Shown piece by piece: positions 1 through 8,847 of a DNA stretch of 64,000 bases. Location: positions 682,001-746,000 of the forward strand of contig NZ_JAJFAY010000001.1 in the NCBI RefSeq assembly GCF_021083305.1. The letters are read 5' to 3'. The translations under genes were made by a program, and so were the position numbers. How positions within the stretch are numbered: the stretch's first letter is position 1; every line of letters begins with the position of its first letter. Below the pieces are notes generated by a model that saw only the letters and a list, made by a program, of their open reading frames with translations, did not search any database and was not told where the DNA came from. This DNA comes from Haladaptatus sp. DYF46. Its GTDB lineage: Archaea; Halobacteriota; Halobacteria; Halobacteriales; Haladaptataceae.

Positions 1-31
1 TTTATGGATTATACGTACGTCTCTGTCGAAG

Positions 32-2047
32 ATGTCCGAGAAATCCGATACACGAGACGATCGAACGGCGATGCTCGACCGGCGGTCGTATCTGAAAATC
101 GCAAGCGGTGCGGTGGTTGCAGGGGGGACCGCCGCCGGAATCGCCCCGACGATGGCGTCGTCGGCAGGCACGAACGGGACGATATCGGACCAAACGACGG
201 CACCGAACGACGTTCCGGACCCGGACGACTTCCAGTACGACGACGTGTACGACGTCGTGGACGACCTCGGGATGGACCCGACCGGCGAGGAACCGATAGA
301 CGACGTCCTCCGCGACAACTTGACGAGCAACACGAAACTGGAGTTCCCTGCGGGAACCTTCCGCGTCACCGAGTTGGTGTACGACTACGGGGAAGGACTC
401 CACGACTTCGGGATGGTTGGCGTCGAAACGGGCGCGACCATCGTTCTCGACACGCCGGATAGCGCCACCCAGAATCCCGGTGCATCGTGGCTGTCCCTCG
501 GCGGAAGGGAGTCGTACAACATCCAGTACGAGGGGCTTCGACACGACGTCGGAAGTGCGCCCGAAGCGCCACGGATGCAGATCAACGTGGACGACGGGTT
601 GCTCGTTCGGGACGTTCTCCATCGGGGTGTTCACGACGGTTCGCTGGGACCGTTCGTCTTCGGCCTCTTCAGCGAGGACGGAACCGGACTCATCGAGGAA
701 CTGCGCGCCCCAGACGGCGCGCCCGACGGGAGCGGCGCGGTGGGTCTGTTCGTCCACCAGTACATGAAGGGAAGCCTCGAACTCAGGAACTGCTGGATAG
801 AGGGGTTCCCGAACAACGGACTGTACGAGTCGAGCAAGAGCACCGGCACCGTGACGGTGAACGGCGGCCTGTACAAGAACAACAACATCGCCAACGTCCG
901 CCTCGCCGGGTCCGGCGGCACGGTTCGGGACTGCTGTGTCGTCGTCAACCGCGCGCATTCCGACCCGGACTTCCCGACGAACATGCGCGGCATCTGGCTG
1001 TTCGCCGACGACGCGACCGTCGAGAACTGCGACGTGGTGCAAGTCGCCGACGCGCCGAGCGACGGGGGAATCGTCGCCGCCGGGAGCGGGACGACCGAAA
1101 TACGGGACACCCGAATTCGAATCGGTACGGACGACACGGCGGCGATGTACGCCGTGAAACCGGAATCGACGCCCGCACCGGTCGTCTGTTCCAAGGTCGA
1201 GGTGAAAGGCGACGCGGACCACACGGGCAACGGGACTCCCGGCAGCGCCGCCCTCCGCGCCTTCGGCCGTCCGAACTCCGTCTTCTGGTCCTGTTGTGTG
1301 AAACAGACCGGCAACGACCGGGACGGCCTCCTCCTTCAGTACTGCGACGAAAGCAGGGTGAAGGGCGGTTCGTTCGACGTGACCGGGGACGCCATCGTCC
1401 TCGATCATTCGAGCGACGTGATACGAAAGAACAACTCGGTCGGAACCGCGGAGTGCGCGAATTCGACCTGTCCTGACGACTTGAACACGACGGTCGATCG
1501 GTTCAAGGACGACACGCTGTCGAATTACTCGTTCGACCGCGGCGAATCCGGAGCGAGCGTCGTTTCGTCGCCCAAACGAACCGGAAAGAGCGCGCTCTCG
1601 ATCACCGACACGGCCACGGAGATGACGAGTACGGACGGCCTCCCGACGTATCCCTCGGCGGGCGGAACGGTCAGTTACTGGCTTCGCGGCGACGGCGGCG
1701 CGGCGGACGTCAACCTCTCCTACGGCGTGCAGGACGCCGACAACCGATACTTCGTTCGCGTGGACTTCGCCAACGCCGACCTCATGCTGTTCCGCTACGA
1801 GGACGGGACGGCACGCCGACTCGATTCGGACTCGTCCGGCTACACCCTCTCGCAGAAAGCGTGGTACGAACTCGTCGTGGATTGGAGCGAGGAGGGCAAC
1901 CACATGGCGACGCTTCGAGACGCCGACGGCAATCGCGTCGCGAGGGTTTCCGGGAGCGACGGGACGTGGTCGTCCGGCGGCATCGGCTACGACGCGTATC
2001 TCGACTGCGGACAACGGGTCGTCATCGACGACGTGACGCTGAAGTAG
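32..2047 (+). CDS. Tat-exported right-handed beta-helix protein with C-terminal LamG-like domain
   Basis: 671 residues. RRSYLK at residues 17-22 followed by a hydrophobic Ala/Gly-rich stretch to about 40 is a twin-arginine signal, so the protein is probably exported folded. Residues about 70-490 carry short repeated strand-turn units with Gly/Asn turns (for example NNGLYESSKS, IRDTRIRIGT), the pattern of a pectate-lyase-like parallel beta-helix. Residues about 495-671 look like a concanavalin/laminin-G jelly roll (GTVSYWLRGD, WYELVVDWSE). Such proteins bind or cleave extracellular polysaccharide, but no catalytic residues can be assigned here. A TATA-like stretch at 5-15 fits a leaderless start at 32. 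The substrate is unknown. Confidence 0.8.
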   Translation: MSEKSDTRDDRTAMLDRRSYLKIASGAVVAGGTAAGIAPTMASSAGTNGTISDQTTAPNDVPDPDDFQYDDVYDVVDDLGMDPTGEEPIDDVLRDNLTSNTKLEFPAGTFRVTELVYDYGEGLHDFGMVGVETGATIVLDTPDSATQNPGASWLSLGGRESYNIQYEGLRHDVGSAPEAPRMQINVDDGLLVRDVLHRGVHDGSLGPFVFGLFSEDGTGLIEELRAPDGAPDGSGAVGLFVHQYMKGSLELRNCWIEGFPNNGLYESSKSTGTVTVNGGLYKNNNIANVRLAGSGGTVRDCCVVVNRAHSDPDFPTNMRGIWLFADDATVENCDVVQVADAPSDGGIVAAGSGTTEIRDTRIRIGTDDTAAMYAVKPESTPAPVVCSKVEVKGDADHTGNGTPGSAALRAFGRPNSVFWSCCVKQTGNDRDGLLLQYCDESRVKGGSFDVTGDAIVLDHSSDVIRKNNSVGTAECANSTCPDDLNTTVDRFKDDTLSNYSFDRGESGASVVSSPKRTGKSALSITDTATEMTSTDGLPTYPSAGGTVSYWLRGDGGAADVNLSYGVQDADNRYFVRVDFANADLMLFRYEDGTARRLDSDSSGYTLSQKAWYELVVDWSEEGNHMATLRDADGNRVARVSGSDGTWSSGGIGYDAYLDCGQRVVIDDVTLK

Positions 2048-2066
2048 TGCGGGTCCCGTCAGACCG

Positions 2067-3263
2067 TCAGAGTTCTGCGCCGAGCATGAGGACGGCGACG
2101 GCGCTGGTGACGACTGCGACGGGGACACCCACCGACAGCAACCGCCAGATTGAGATGTCCACCCCTCTGCGGGCGGCCTGCTGCAACGCGATGAGCGTGG
2201 CCGCGCTGGCGATGGGCGTGGCGTTTCCGGCGAGCGTGCTGACCGCCGAGAGGACCAGCCACCCGGATTGACTCGTGACGCCCGAGGAGAGGAGGACGAC
2301 GGCCGGAACGTTGCTGATGAGGTTCGACAGGACGAACGTCAGTCCTGCGAACCGCCACCCGGCGCCGAATCCGGAGACGAGTTCCATCAGCGACGTCTCC
2401 TCCAAACTCCCGACGAGGACGAAGATGCCGACGAACAGGACGATGATGCTCCAGTCCATCCCGTGCAGTATCTCCTCGCCGGGAACCCGACGGAACAACT
2501 GGAGCCACGTGATGTGGAGAATTCCCATGGATGCCGCGATGATGCCGGGGTCGGAGTCCGGAAAAACGATGAGGAGGGCAAAAGTGGCGAGGAGGAACGC
2601 GACGCTCGACAGCGCCCATCGCTCGTCGATGTCGGGGACGGGAATCTCGGGAAGCGTCGTCCCGGCGGCCGTAATCGGTGCGAGGACGACCGCCGCGATG
2701 AGGAGGCAGACGAGCGCAACCGGCGCGAGGTGGGCGACGAACTCGACGGAGGTCAACCCGCTCCGGTTCAGGATGTAGGCGTTCTGCGGGTTGCCGAGCG
2801 GCGTCGCCGCGCTCCCGATGTTCGCGCCGAGGACGACGGCGATGAGCGGCGGCACGGGGTCGATGTCGGCGTTGCGAATCACCTGCACGAGGATTGGCGT
2901 CAACAGCAGGACCGTCGCATCGTTGAGCGCGACGGAACTGAAGGCGGCGGCGACGACGAGCGTTCCCACGGTCAGCCGTCTCGCCGTCCCGGTGAAATCC
3001 ACGAGGTACGACCCCGCCCACCCGTAAAAGCCGCTCCGGGAGAGCGCCTCGACGTGGGCGAGCATACCGAACAACAAGAGGAGCGTGCTCGTATCGACGC
3101 TGGCGAGCGCCTCGTCGGGTGAAATCGCTCCGAGCGCGAGGACGACGACGGCACCCGTCGCGCTCGTCAGCGACCGGCTGAGGGGGTAGACGCGAATCTG
3201 GTTGAAAAACAGCAGGCCGAAAGTACAGAAGACGACGGCGATGACGAGCGCGTCGGAGACCAT
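2067..3263 (-). CDS. SLC13/ArsB-type anion permease
   Basis: 398 residues with about ten hydrophobic segments. The segment around SVALNDATVLLLTPIL and the motif SAATPLGNPQNAYI match the ion transporter superfamily that includes ArsB arsenite pumps and SLC13/CitT anion symporters, where N-D-x-x and T-P-x-G-N-P line the substrate site. A second half with SNLISNVPAVVLLSSG is the inverted-repeat counterpart. The substrate (dicarboxylate, sulfate or arsenite) cannot be told from sequence, and no ars genes are nearby. A TATA-like element at 3284-3293, read on the minus strand, is placed correctly for the start at 3263. Confidence 0.85.
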   Translation of the reverse strand: MVSDALVIAVVFCTFGLLFFNQIRVYPLSRSLTSATGAVVVLALGAISPDEALASVDTSTLLLLFGMLAHVEALSRSGFYGWAGSYLVDFTGTARRLTVGTLVVAAAFSSVALNDATVLLLTPILVQVIRNADIDPVPPLIAVVLGANIGSAATPLGNPQNAYILNRSGLTSVEFVAHLAPVALVCLLIAAVVLAPITAAGTTLPEIPVPDIDERWALSSVAFLLATFALLIVFPDSDPGIIAASMGILHITWLQLFRRVPGEEILHGMDWSIIVLFVGIFVLVGSLEETSLMELVSGFGAGWRFAGLTFVLSNLISNVPAVVLLSSGVTSQSGWLVLSAVSTLAGNATPIASAATLIALQQAARRGVDISIWRLLSVGVPVAVVTSAVAVLMLGAEL

Positions 3264-3348
3264 GTTGGTTTCATCATTCGGGGGAGATATAGGATGTTCG
3301 GACGGGGAGGGTTCACACAGCGGACGACCGATGCTGCCGAAATCGGCG

Positions 3349-3912
3349 TCAGTCGCTACGAAACGTTCCGATTCGCCGATTTGCGTGGATGGAGTCGTAC
3401 ACGTCGATGCGGACGTCGTTCGGGGCAGGAAGCGAATCGCGGTCCACGACGGTCACGCTCGAATACACGAGCGAACTCGTTTCGGTCGCATCGGTGCGTT
3501 CGGTCGGTTCGCGCATCATCGCCGCACGGATCGACCAAACGCCGCTTCGAGCGACTCCACCGGGAATGGGGGAGACGAGGAACGGATTCTCCGCCGTGGT
3601 TCGCAACTCCGAGACGAGCAGGAACCGGTCGTCGAAGTTCGTTGCCATCAGGTCCGACATCCCCTCGCCGACCGTTTCGGCGTTCAACCGTTTGGCACCG
3701 AGTTCGCTCGTCAGCACCGCCGCGAAGTACTGCGTTTTGGGATTCGAATCGCTCAACCCCCCTTCGATGAACGTGTCGTTGCTGTCGTGCAGTTTGCCGT
3801 ACCCCCAGTCCATAGTGAGGTCGTGATGGAGGAAGTCGCGGCCGAGGAACCCGCCGGTAACGGCGGCGATGCCGAGTCCGGTGCTGGCGCCGAGGAACGT
3901 ACGGCGTTTCAT
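3349..3912 (-). CDS. Tat-signal protein of unknown function
   Basis: 187 residues from the chosen ATG. KRRTFLG at the N-terminus followed by a Gly/Ala-rich hydrophobic run is a twin-arginine signal without a lipobox, so the protein is probably secreted or signal-anchored. The mature part has no motif I recognise. Two upstream starts (GTG at 3924, ATG at 3921) are in frame. I prefer 3912 because a T-rich TATA-like stretch near 3938-3943 then sits about 26-30 nt upstream. It is transcribed towards the permease gene. Confidence 0.6.
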   Translation of the reverse strand: MKRRTFLGASTGLGIAAVTGGFLGRDFLHHDLTMDWGYGKLHDSNDTFIEGGLSDSNPKTQYFAAVLTSELGAKRLNAETVGEGMSDLMATNFDDRFLLVSELRTTAENPFLVSPIPGGVARSGVWSIRAAMMREPTERTDATETSSLVYSSVTVVDRDSLPAPNDVRIDVYDSIHANRRIGTFRSD

Positions 3913-3963
3913 ACTACCCATCACTTGTTAGAAGACTAAAAACAATCCGGTCGTTCCGAACGT

Positions 3964-4425
3964 TCAGTCACGACGCTTGATGAGGAACTTCATGTCGCCC
4001 TCGAAGACGACGGTGTCCTCCTGATCGGTCATCGTGGTGTCGATGACGACGAGTCCGGCGTCGTCGCGACTGGAGAGTTCCTTCGTCTCGACGACTTCCA
4101 TATCGAGCGAGATGGTGTCGTCCATGTGGACGGGGGCGGGGATGTCCATGTAGTTCATGCCGAGGAACGCGAGAACGGTGCGCTCCAAGAAGCCACAGCG
4201 GTAGACGAACCCGGTCGCCAGCGAAAACGTCATCGGTCCGTGGGCGACGCGCTCGCCGAAGTACTCGTCCTCGGCGTAGTGTTTGTTCGTGTGGAGTTCC
4301 GTCCAATCGCCCGTAAAGGCAGAATGCATTACGAAGTCGTACTCGGTGACCGTCCGGCCGACGCTCTCGAACGTCTGGCCCTCCTCGAAGTCCTCGAAGT
4401 AGTGCGGTTCGTAGCTGTAAGCCAT
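3964..4425 (-). CDS. MaoC-like hotdog dehydratase
   Basis: 153 residues, normal for a stand-alone MaoC (R)-specific enoyl-CoA hydratase. The region FTGDWTELHTNKHYAEDEYF followed by VAHGPM corresponds to the hydratase-2 motif, with the Asp-x(4)-His catalytic pair (GDW...LH) and the downstream AHG. It probably hydrates an enoyl-CoA or acts in ether or aromatic acid catabolism. The open frame extends to 4629, but that would overlap the divergent thioesterase gene; the start at 4425 lies about 24 nt from the shared TATA element. Its neighbours (PaaI-like thioesterase, PaaK, thiolase) suggest acyl-CoA catabolism. Confidence 0.85.
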   Translation of the reverse strand: MAYSYEPHYFEDFEEGQTFESVGRTVTEYDFVMHSAFTGDWTELHTNKHYAEDEYFGERVAHGPMTFSLATGFVYRCGFLERTVLAFLGMNYMDIPAPVHMDDTISLDMEVVETKELSSRDDAGLVVIDTTMTDQEDTVVFEGDMKFLIKRRD

Positions 4426-4445
4426 GTCGAACCCCACTCGGGAAG

Positions 4446-4452
4446 AATATAA
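4446..4452. promoter_or_regulatory. Shared TATA element of two divergent hotdog genes
   Basis: AATATAA lies 24 nt (centre) from the MaoC-like start at 4425 on the minus strand and 28 nt from the thioesterase start at 4477 on the plus strand. Read in either direction it resembles a haloarchaeal TATA box, and the 51-nt gap has room for only one such element. Both transcripts would be leaderless. That one element drives both genes is inferred. Confidence 0.5.
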
Positions 4453-4476
4453 GTAACTACTGTGCGGAACCGCCAC

Positions 4477-4914
4477 ATGGCGAATATCCCCGACGAGAGA
4501 TACGACGAAATCGCAAGCGACCCCTTCTGTGCTACGCTCGGAATCGAACTCACGAACCTCGAATCGGGAACGGCGCGAACGGAACTCACGGTTCGGGAGG
4601 AACTCCTGAACTTCCACGGGACGCCCCACGGCGGGGCCGTCTACTCGCTTGCGGATGCGGCGTTCGCGGCCGCGTCGAACGCGGACGGCGACACGGTCCT
4701 CGCGCTGGAGACGAACATCTCCTATCTCTCGGCGGCGGCGGTGGGTGAGACGCTCGTTGCGGTCGCAGAACGCGAGGACGAAACTCGACGTACCGGGTCG
4801 TATCGGGTCGGGATTCGTGTCGAAGGGGAGGAAAGTGACGAAGAAGGAGGGGACGAGAAAAGCGAGAGGGGCGCGGAAATCGCCATCTTCCGCGGCAGGG
4901 TGTACAAACCCTGA
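4477..4914 (+). CDS. PaaI-family hotdog thioesterase
   Basis: 145 residues. The motif NFHGTPHGGAVYSLADAAFA is the PaaI/YdiI hotdog signature, with HGG at the start of the central helix, a conserved Asp in that helix (LADAAF), and NISYLSAA following. The family hydrolyses hydroxyphenylacetyl- or other aryl/acyl-CoA thioesters to release stalled CoA. An Asp/Glu/Lys-rich insert near residues 110-125 (EESDEEGGDEKSE) is an unusual acidic loop before the last strand. An in-frame GTG at 4462 is rejected because the TATA element fits ATG 4477. Divergent from the MaoC-like gene. Confidence 0.85.
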   Translation: MANIPDERYDEIASDPFCATLGIELTNLESGTARTELTVREELLNFHGTPHGGAVYSLADAAFAAASNADGDTVLALETNISYLSAAAVGETLVAVAEREDETRRTGSYRVGIRVEGEESDEEGGDEKSERGAEIAIFRGRVYKP

Positions 4915-5195
4915 CCGACTGGAATACCCATTTTCCAGGCCGAGCGTGTCGACAGGGAAGACGGAATTCCACTACCGGTTTCCGTTACATCCGACCCCCG
5001 TTCCGTGAGTCTCCAATAGTGATATTCGAAGCCTATTTTTATCGAAGTGACAGTTACATCGAGAACTACGAGCGGTAAACGCCTTTGAAAAGATATCCTG
5101 AAAGAAATGAGAATTTTATCGTAATTTCGGCCTTAAATTCTAAATTCGGTCGGATAATGGTGTGATTTATGCTGTTTGGGAAAATGGAATGATAT

Positions 5196-6098
5196 ATGAA
5201 CACGAGTCGCATGGCGTGGACTCCATCGCTGCTTTACGCACCGAGTGGAGTGGGGTCCCCTCGACGGAACGTCGTCGTTCTGTCGGACGGGACCGGTACC
5301 GAACGAACCGTTTCGTTCGCGGCGACGTTGGCCAACGCCCGGGGCGGCGAGTTGATACTCGTCAGTGCGGCCGTCAGGTCGTCCGGAACGCCGCTCTCGC
5401 TCGCCAACGGTATGTTGGACGAGCGCCGAGAGATGGCCCGTCGAAGCCTGACAACGGTGGATTCGTCGCTGAATCTGCAAACTCGTGCGGCGGCCCGCGT
5501 CGGCCGGAATTACTCGACCATCGCACGGGAGGCGAGCGAGGAGTTCTCCGCCGGGGTCGTCGTCGTCGACGAGTCGGAGTCGATGACGACGACGGCGTTC
5601 GGTCGAAGCGTCGCGACGCGCGTCGGGGGCCGCGTCGATTGTGACGTTATCTCCGTCGGCGGGAACCATCTCTCATCCGACGTGTCCTCGATTCTCGTCC
5701 CCGTCGCCGGCGGGCCGCATTCGGGGTTGGCCGTGGACATGGCGCGATACATCGCCGAGAAATACGGTGCCTGGATCGAACTCCTCCACGTCGTCCCCTG
5801 TTCCGAGGACGAACGCGCTCACGCCGACGCGAACCGATACATCACCGCGGCGAGCGAGCGTCTGGGCGAGTTCTCCGCCGTGGATGAATGGATTCTCGAA
5901 GCCGACGACGCCACCGACGCTATCGTCGACCAATCGCAGTACTACGACGTTACCGTCCTCGGCGCACCGCAGAAGAACAGGCTTCGGGAGTTCGTCTTCG
6001 GTTCGACCACGGCGGACGTGCGGTCCTCCGCGTACAGCACCGTCGTCAGCGTCGAACGCCCGGACCGGCGAGACTCGCTGTTGGAGAACTGGCTCTGA
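5196..6098 (+). CDS. Tandem universal stress protein (two UspA domains)
   Basis: 300 residues forming two UspA-like alpha/beta domains, about 24-150 (NVVVLSDGTGTERTVSFAAT) and 160-290 (SSILVPVAGGPHSGLAVDMA). The second ends in VTVLGAPQKNRLREFVFGST, which is the nucleotide-binding G-x2-G...G-S/T region in modified form. The role is inferred to be stress signalling or sensing in the cytoplasm. A TTTAT stretch at 5165-5169 is about 29 nt upstream, supporting ATG 5196 and a leaderless mRNA. The 281 nt before it are AT-rich and show no gene. Confidence 0.8.
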   Translation: MNTSRMAWTPSLLYAPSGVGSPRRNVVVLSDGTGTERTVSFAATLANARGGELILVSAAVRSSGTPLSLANGMLDERREMARRSLTTVDSSLNLQTRAAARVGRNYSTIAREASEEFSAGVVVVDESESMTTTAFGRSVATRVGGRVDCDVISVGGNHLSSDVSSILVPVAGGPHSGLAVDMARYIAEKYGAWIELLHVVPCSEDERAHADANRYITAASERLGEFSAVDEWILEADDATDAIVDQSQYYDVTVLGAPQKNRLREFVFGSTTADVRSSAYSTVVSVERPDRRDSLLENWL

Positions 6099-6126
6099 CA
6101 GAAGTCGAGGGCCGTCGATGACGGCG

Positions 6127-7413
6127 TCAGCGGTGGTCGTAGACGCGCTTTACCTTCCCGACTTCGGTTCGTTCGATGGCGCCGGGTTCGACCACTTCGA
6201 GTTTGTCGGGTCTGACGTCCAGAATCTCCTGCAGTCGGGCGTGGATTCGCTCGCGGAGTTCAGCGGGCGAATCCTCGAAGCTCTCGTGGTACTCGACGGT
6301 TATCTCCATCTTGTCGAGTTGGCCGTCCCGCCGCAGGTCGATGCGGTAGTGGGGTGCGACGGAGTCCAAATCGACCATCACCTCCTCGATCTGGCTCGGG
6401 TACACGTTCACGCCGCGAACGATGAGCAGGTCGTCGGCGCGGCCGGTGACGTTGCCCATCCGGACCATCGTTCGGCCGCAGTCACACCGCTCGTAGTTCA
6501 GCGTCGTCATGTCGCCGGTGCGGTAGCGCAGGACGGGCAGGGCCTCCTTCGTCAGACTCGTGATGACGAGTTCCCCCTCCTCGCCTTCGGGGAGCGGTTC
6601 GCCCGTGTTCGGGTCGACGACCTCGGGATAGAAGTGGTCCTCCCAGACGTGCTGGCCGTCCTGCGCCTCGGCGCACTCGATGGAGACGCCCGGCCCGATG
6701 ATTTCGGACAGTCCGTACACGTCCACCGCGGTCACGCCGAGGGCATCCTCTATCTCCTCGCGCATCGGGTCCGTGAACGGTTCCGCGCCGATGATGACGG
6801 TCGAAAGCGGGAGGTCGTGCGGGTCGATACCGCGCGCTTCCATCGCCTCCGCGATGTAGAGGCAGTAGGAGGGCGTACAGGAGAGGACGTCGCTTTCCAA
6901 GTCCTGCAGCATGTCGATTTGCCGGGCGGTGTTGCCGCCGCCGACGGGGATGACGCAGGCACCGAGTTCCTCCACGCCGTCGTGGAACCCGAGTCCTCCC
7001 GTGAACAGCCCGTAGCCGTAGGCGTTCTGGACGACGTGTTCGGGTTCGACGCCCGCGGCGGCGAGCGAACGGGCCATCACCTCGCGCCAGACGCCGAGGT
7101 CCGATTCGGTGTAGCCGACGATTTTCGGCTTCCCCGTCGTTCCCGAGGAGGCGTGAATCCGCCGTAGTTCTCCGCGCGGAACCGCGAACATCCCGTCGGG
7201 GTAGTTGTCGCGGAAATCCTCTTTCGTCGTGAACGGCAGTTCCGACACGTCTTCGACGCTCTCGATGTCGTCCGGCGAGATATCCGCGTCGTCGAGGGCC
7301 TCCCGGTAGAACGGGACGTTTTCGTAGGCGTGAGCGACCGTTTCGGCGAGTCGCTCGTCCTGCAGCGCACGCAGCTCCTCCCGAGATGACGTCTCGGTGT
7401 CACTGTATGTCAT
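6127..7413 (-). CDS. paaK: Phenylacetate-CoA ligase
   Basis: 428 residues, the usual length for PaaK. The AMP-binding P-loop SSGTTGKPK is at 89-97, and YGLSEIIGPG and LRYRTGDM are the adenylate-forming A5 and A7-type motifs. The C-terminal PaaK domain ends with a Lys-bearing GKVKRV segment. It activates phenylacetate or a related aryl acid to the CoA thioester with ATP, giving AMP and PPi. The frame stays open upstream to 7659, but family alignment starts at MTYSD (7413). No paaABCDE epoxidase genes are in the window, so the true acid is uncertain. Confidence 0.9.
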   Translation of the reverse strand: MTYSDTETSSREELRALQDERLAETVAHAYENVPFYREALDDADISPDDIESVEDVSELPFTTKEDFRDNYPDGMFAVPRGELRRIHASSGTTGKPKIVGYTESDLGVWREVMARSLAAAGVEPEHVVQNAYGYGLFTGGLGFHDGVEELGACVIPVGGGNTARQIDMLQDLESDVLSCTPSYCLYIAEAMEARGIDPHDLPLSTVIIGAEPFTDPMREEIEDALGVTAVDVYGLSEIIGPGVSIECAEAQDGQHVWEDHFYPEVVDPNTGEPLPEGEEGELVITSLTKEALPVLRYRTGDMTTLNYERCDCGRTMVRMGNVTGRADDLLIVRGVNVYPSQIEEVMVDLDSVAPHYRIDLRRDGQLDKMEITVEYHESFEDSPAELRERIHARLQEILDVRPDKLEVVEPGAIERTEVGKVKRVYDHR

Positions 7414-7519
7414 GCTTATTCGTGATTCGAAGCGCCACGGGAAAACTGTTTCTCGATCCCGGTCGAAAGATGGCATATCGGATGAACGTTTATTTTCCTC
7501 GCCGTTGCACGCCGAGTGG

Positions 7520-7936
7520 ATGACAACTGTTTCGGAACTCTGGGGGCGGTCGGGGGAGCGTACGCAACACTGGTGGGTTTTCGTCGGGGGGTACGCCCTC
7601 GTCGTCTTCGCCCTTCTCGTCGTCGCGGCGCTCGGCGAGGGATCGGGGCCCACGGACACGTTTCTGCTCCCCGCCGTGCTGTTTTACGCGCCTCCCTTCG
7701 TCTCCGCCGTGAGCGCGTTTCGCGGCGGCGGTTTCCCCGCCAGCCTCGCCGTCGGTCTCGCACCCGGCGTCCTGTTCGCCCTCGTCCTCGGCGGTCTCGA
7801 CCTCGTGGGTCACACCGCTCCGGGAGAGGCCCCGATTTGGGCGCTGGCCGTCGGATTCGGCCTCCTCGGCGTCGTCGGCGCGTTGCTCGGATTCGGAGTC
7901 AGCAAAGGCGTGCGTCGGTTCGTGAAAGCCCGATAG
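7520..7936 (+). CDS. Small four-helix membrane protein
   Basis: 138 residues with four hydrophobic helices at roughly 19-38, 47-67, 73-93 and 104-128, ending in a basic tail (SKGVRRFVKAR) that predicts a cytoplasmic C-terminus. No family is recognised; similar Gly/Ala/Val-rich small membrane proteins are common in haloarchaea. ATG 7520 is chosen over upstream in-frame starts (from 7397) because those would overlap the paaK start. Divergent from paaK. Confidence 0.65.
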   Translation: MTTVSELWGRSGERTQHWWVFVGGYALVVFALLVVAALGEGSGPTDTFLLPAVLFYAPPFVSAVSAFRGGGFPASLAVGLAPGVLFALVLGGLDLVGHTAPGEAPIWALAVGFGLLGVVGALLGFGVSKGVRRFVKAR

Positions 7937-8097
7937 AAACGTCCGCGCCTGAAAATCGAGACTCCACCGTACGCGTGACTACAACGGCTACGACAACGGA
8001 TCGTTTCGCGGTGGGACGGTCGAAACTATCGGATCGGAAAATACGGTGTATCGAACACCGAGACCTGACGGTGTGAAGTTCGGGACCGGTCGCCTCT

Positions 8098-8403
8098 CTA
8101 CTCGACCGCGTACCCCTTGTCCTGTAGGACGTCCGTGACACGCTTACGGTGGTCGCCCTGTAGTTCTATCGCCCCCTCGTGTACCGTCCCCCCGGTGGCC
8201 ATCTTCCGCTTGAGTTCGGAGGCGAGGTCTTTTACGTCGACCTCGCTCGCGTCGAACCCCTCGACGATGGTTACCGGCTTGTCGTAGCGTCGTTTCTCGG
8301 TCCGGATGACGAGGCGCTGTTCGGTTCGCCCCAAGTCTTCGTCGATGCCGAGTTCTTCCGGGAGTCCCGTTATGGAACTCAGATCGTCTTTGTCGTTTGC
8401 CAC
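8098..8403 (-). CDS. SUI1/eIF1-family translation factor paralogue lacking zinc-ribbon cysteines
   Basis: 101 residues. The C-terminal two thirds carry the SUI1 fold signature (RYDKPVTIVEGFD, KMATGGTVHEGAIELQGDHR), which acts in start-codon selection on the small ribosomal subunit or, as YciH, in stress inhibition of initiation. Standard archaeal SUI1 begins with a short cysteine-rich ribbon before GLP-E-L; here that stretch is SSITGLPEELGIDEDL with every Cys replaced. The start is GTG at 8403, as no ATG is available. It overlaps in another frame with the degraded lipoprotein frame upstream. Confidence 0.8.
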   Translation of the reverse strand: MANDKDDLSSITGLPEELGIDEDLGRTEQRLVIRTEKRRYDKPVTIVEGFDASEVDVKDLASELKRKMATGGTVHEGAIELQGDHRKRVTDVLQDKGYAVE

Positions 8404-8764
8404 GGCACGGAGAGCTAGGCCGCGAAGGACCTTGGTTCTGTCTCACGTCATCCATCGTCACGTGGCCGCGTGCGTCAGCAACTCGGACGGTGACGTCGTA
8501 CCGTCCCGGTTTTCCCCAATCACCGGAGATGGCGGCGTTTCCTTCGCGGTTCTCGTCATCCGCACCGTCGACCCGCTTCGAAAGGGTGGCGACGGTCGTT
8601 CCGTATCGCTCGATTTCGACGTGGAAGACGAGCGGGTCCGTATCTTCGTTGATGAGCGCGAGGTTGCCGATGCTCGCGGAGGGGGAGTCGAGGACGTGGA
8701 GGCATCCCGCGGTCGAACCCGCAGAAAGGCCGGTCAGACCGGCGAGAAGCGCCCGTCGTTTCAT
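8144..8764 (-). pseudogene. Lipoprotein gene broken near its 3' end, frame running into SUI1
   Basis: Begins MKRRALLAGL with a lipobox (STAGC) near residues 17-21, followed by an Ig-like beta domain typical of small haloarchaeal lipoproteins (LALINEDTDPLVFHVEIERY, YDVTVRVADARG). After about residue 115 the frame continues for some 90 codons through the SUI1 gene in a different frame, giving Arg/Pro-rich shadow sequence. In the frame reached by a one-base loss or two-base gain near 8440-8455, a TAG occurs at 8415-8417, 11 nt before the SUI1 GTG. A frameshift that destroyed the original stop is the simplest reading, and a sequencing error is possible. In-frame starts upstream of 8764 are ignored because MKRR begins the signal. 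Confidence 0.55.
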
Positions 8765-8847
8765 GTCACCGAGCGAAGCAATCCACCAGCATAGGTTTTC
8801 TGCCGCGAAACTCAAGCTTCTAAACCCATCCCCTCGTTGTTGTGATT

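Noticed and set aside
2..2128. 708-codon minus-strand ORF opposite the beta-helix gene
   Set aside because: Arg/Val/His-rich shadow of a GC-rich gene; the plus strand has a signal peptide and domain structure.
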